Part shown: positions 62,754-64,000 of the stretch, in pieces | How positions within the stretch are numbered: the stretch's first letter is position 1 | Layout of the letters: each line of letters starts with the position of its first letter | NCBI RefSeq assembly: GCF_042683245.1 | Contig: NZ_JBHUJB010000021.1 | Location: 191,755 to 255,754 of the forward strand | DNA from: Rubritalea tangerina | GTDB taxonomy: Bacteria; Verrucomicrobiota; Verrucomicrobiia; Verrucomicrobiales; Akkermansiaceae | Direction of reading: 5' to 3' | Length of the DNA stretch: 64,000 bases | Program-made: the position numbers and the translations under genes | Notes under the pieces: generated by a model | What the model saw: only the letters and a program-made list of their open reading frames with translations | Database searches by the model: none | What the model was told of the DNA's origin: nothing

Positions 62754-63305
62754 ATGAACCTCCTACACATACTTCTTGCGCTGATAGTGTTCCCAACTTG
62801 TCTTAGAGCTGAAATACTAGATCGACCTGTACCATGGCACGGTCAATTTCGCAGTACTTCAATTAGTAAGTTAGTATCTGAAATGGAAACTTGGAGTAAA
62901 GATCACAACTCGCATGAATTCGTTATAGCCACACCAATTCCTAAAAATTTAGCTACTAAAGAAATCGATAAAATAATTGTAGATTCAAAACCTAGATCTA
63001 CCTACGGGGATTTACTTCAGCAAGCATTCAAATCTGTGGGCCGTAAAGTGGTTCTATCAGAAGCAGATGGTAAAATTCATATTACTTACCTTTATACAAA
63101 GGTCATGAAAATCACTGAAGTCACCAAAACAAGAATCGTACGACATAAAAAGTTAAGCGGTGACGAGGCTCTAAAACTCATGACAGATCAAGGCATCGAG
63201 TTTAGTCCACATTTTGTTATTCGAACTTCGCTTGATAGAGCTGTTATTACAGTTTTTGGCACGGTCGAAGATTTAGAGAAATCCTCAAGGTTCTATTTAC
63301 AATAA
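62754..63305 (+). CDS. Cassette 32: exported protein, secretin-N-like features
   Basis: 183 residues with a signal peptide (MNLLHILLALIVFPTCLRA). The middle, IDKIIVDSKPRSTYGDLLQQAFKSVGRKVVLSEADGKIHI, has an STN-like helix-strand pattern similar to cassette 29. The last third (DEALKLMTDQGIEFSPHFVIRTSLDRAVITVFGTVEDLEK) looks like a second small alpha/beta repeat of the kind in secretin N domains. Family only suggested. The ATG is 11 bases past the recombination point. Confidence 0.7.
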   Translation: MNLLHILLALIVFPTCLRAEILDRPVPWHGQFRSTSISKLVSEMETWSKDHNSHEFVIATPIPKNLATKEIDKIIVDSKPRSTYGDLLQQAFKSVGRKVVLSEADGKIHITYLYTKVMKITEVTKTRIVRHKKLSGDEALKLMTDQGIEFSPHFVIRTSLDRAVITVFGTVEDLEKSSRFYLQ

Positions 63306-63308
63306 GTT

Positions 63309-63428
63309 GGCTAACAAGACGCTGCACCCAACTGATGACCAGCTGGAGAGTCCTATTTCCATGACAATTTCCACATCACATAAATCCTTAAGTTCACTGA
63401 GTGGTCATCAGTCGGTGTGCTTTACGTT
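63309..63428 (+). other. attC 32 (type III)
   Basis: TAACAAGACGC, arms CTGATGACCAGCTGG and GTGGTCATCAGTCGG. Confidence 0.88.
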
Positions 63429-63818
63429 CTACTAGAAATATCCCATTGTAGAGTGCTCATCCAGATTACTCAGTGCAGACGAGACAGCTTAGAAAACCAT
63501 TTTCTAGTTCTCAGTCTTATCAGTTGCGATGCATTCACAAAGTCTGTGGATTAGGGACTCTGGAGTTTCGTCATCGTGAACTTAACGAACATTATTGCTA
63601 GTTCCAAAAGCAAGGTAAGATTTTCAGAACTCTCGGCCTTCCATGCGGTGAGCCAAATCAGTTTCAAGGTTTCCAGCGTTTTGTGAGATCCTCGACGTCG
63701 ATATCTAAATGTAAATGACCTGTGATAGAACTACCTTGCTTCATAGCTTCTGAGAATTAAGGTCCGTTTCGATGGTATGACCTTCCATCTAGTTGGAAAC
63801 CATCTAGTGCACTAGGTC
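63429..63818 (+). pseudogene. Cassette 33: decayed-gene cassette family B, copy 4
   Basis: Closer to copy 2 than to copies 1 and 3. Relic frame GTLEFRHRELNEHYC, stop, then GKIFRTLGLPCGEPNQ followed by a shift. As with copy 3, it directly follows a type III attC. Confidence 0.62.
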
Positions 63819-63941
63819 GTAGAACAAGACGCTGCACCCAACCGCTGACCGCGGTTGAGCTCCGCTCACCATTTCCAATCCACCATCCGTAAACAATAAA
63901 TCACAGTACATTCCCGTCAGCGGTGCGGTGTGCTATACGTT
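63819..63941 (+). other. attC 33 (type I-a)
   Basis: GAACAAGACGC to ACGTT, with the CTATACG variant also found in attC 3. Confidence 0.9.
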
Positions 63942-63950
63942 CTCCTAGAA

Positions 63951-64000
63951 ATGCTACGCATCACACTACTAATTATCTGTATCGTTTTAACTACTTCGTT
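63951..64000 (+). CDS. Cassette 34: start of an exported protein, partial
   Basis: An ATG nine bases past the recombination point opens MLRITLLIICIVLTTS, a likely signal peptide or anchor, before the window ends. Confidence 0.55.
   Translation, partial: MLRITLLIICIVLTTS

Larger units (their letters stand above)
44476..64000. mobile_element. Chromosomal integron: integrase, attI and array of at least 33 cassettes
   Basis: An integron integrase gene on the minus strand faces away from a long array in which every cassette ORF points right. I count 33 attC sites from 46,923 to 63,941, and the array continues past the window. Most attC sites are about 122 bases and closely alike, as in the large chromosomal integrons of Vibrio, not the mixed sites of mobile integrons. 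Base composition in the array is visibly richer in A+T than the chromosome to the left. Confidence 0.95.

Noticed and set aside
46923..63941. Regularly recurring ~120-bp sequences that could suggest a CRISPR array
   Set aside because: Units are far too long, spacing is irregular, each has integron core ends (AAC...GTT) with pairing arms, and genes lie between them. They are attC sites.
1..64000. tRNA or rRNA genes
   Set aside because: I looked for T-loop and acceptor patterns and rRNA motifs and found none. TTTCGACTCC-like bases in the hairpin repeats resemble a T-loop but lack the remaining arms.

Overview
The window most likely comes from a marine-type member of the Verrucomicrobiota (Rubritalea or Verrucomicrobiales-like). 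This is inferred from a fused LpxC-FabZ gene, the tail of a PEP-CTERM protein, polysaccharide-degrading enzymes and a sulfatase, a pilB-pilB-pilC-pilin cluster, a large PutA-type proline enzyme, and a chromosomal integron whose integrase has a long N-terminal extension. No rRNA or tRNA gene was recognised, so the taxonomy is an inference.

Positions 1-42,600 are ordinary chromosome. A XylR-like regulator (cut by the left edge) diverges from a secreted GH36 enzyme. Then come the decayed tail of a PEP-CTERM gene, putA with a divergent PAS-AraC regulator, frr and pyrH, and a seven-gene cobalamin-uptake operon on the minus strand (btuB, two BtuF-like proteins, btuD, btuC, two unknown envelope proteins) with a cobalamin riboswitch in front of btuB. 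Next are nadC diverging from lpxC-fabZ, a BSP-type metallopeptidase, a GntR regulator with a GH38 alpha-mannosidase, a sulfatase broken by a frameshift at its active-site motif, a Lys/Arg-rich protein, the type IV pilus/type II secretion cluster, a CPA1 antiporter, a methyltransferase and a transglutaminase. Four copies of a triple-hairpin repeat lie between these genes.

Positions 40,600-44,475 are a repeat-rich junction. It holds a complete group II intron (about 1.95 kb, reverse transcriptase/maturase, recognisable domain V) placed next to an 18-bp palindrome. It also holds three diverged copies of a roughly 300-bp noncoding unit and tandem arrays with 13-, 8- and 7-bp periods. Nothing in it looks protein-coding apart from the intron's own gene.

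Positions 44,476-64,000 are a chromosomal integron: intI on the minus strand, an attI region, then a cassette array on the plus strand running off the right edge. I count 33 attC sites in about 17.6 kb. About 20 cassettes carry one intact ORF, mostly small membrane or exported proteins of unknown function, plus a GNAT acetyltransferase, an RDD protein, a YdjM-like protein and an immunity-like protein. Twelve cassettes lack a convincing ORF and fall into four families (A-D). A is nearly identical in three copies, has long nested inverted repeats and always carries its own 50-bp attC. B (4 copies) and C (3 copies) look like decayed genes. D (2 copies) keeps one 31-codon frame. The cassettes share a stereotyped 5' end, so that start codons sit about 0-20 bases from the recombination point, and some proteins end inside attC. 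A run of Ns interrupts one family A copy and marks a scaffold gap at a repeat.
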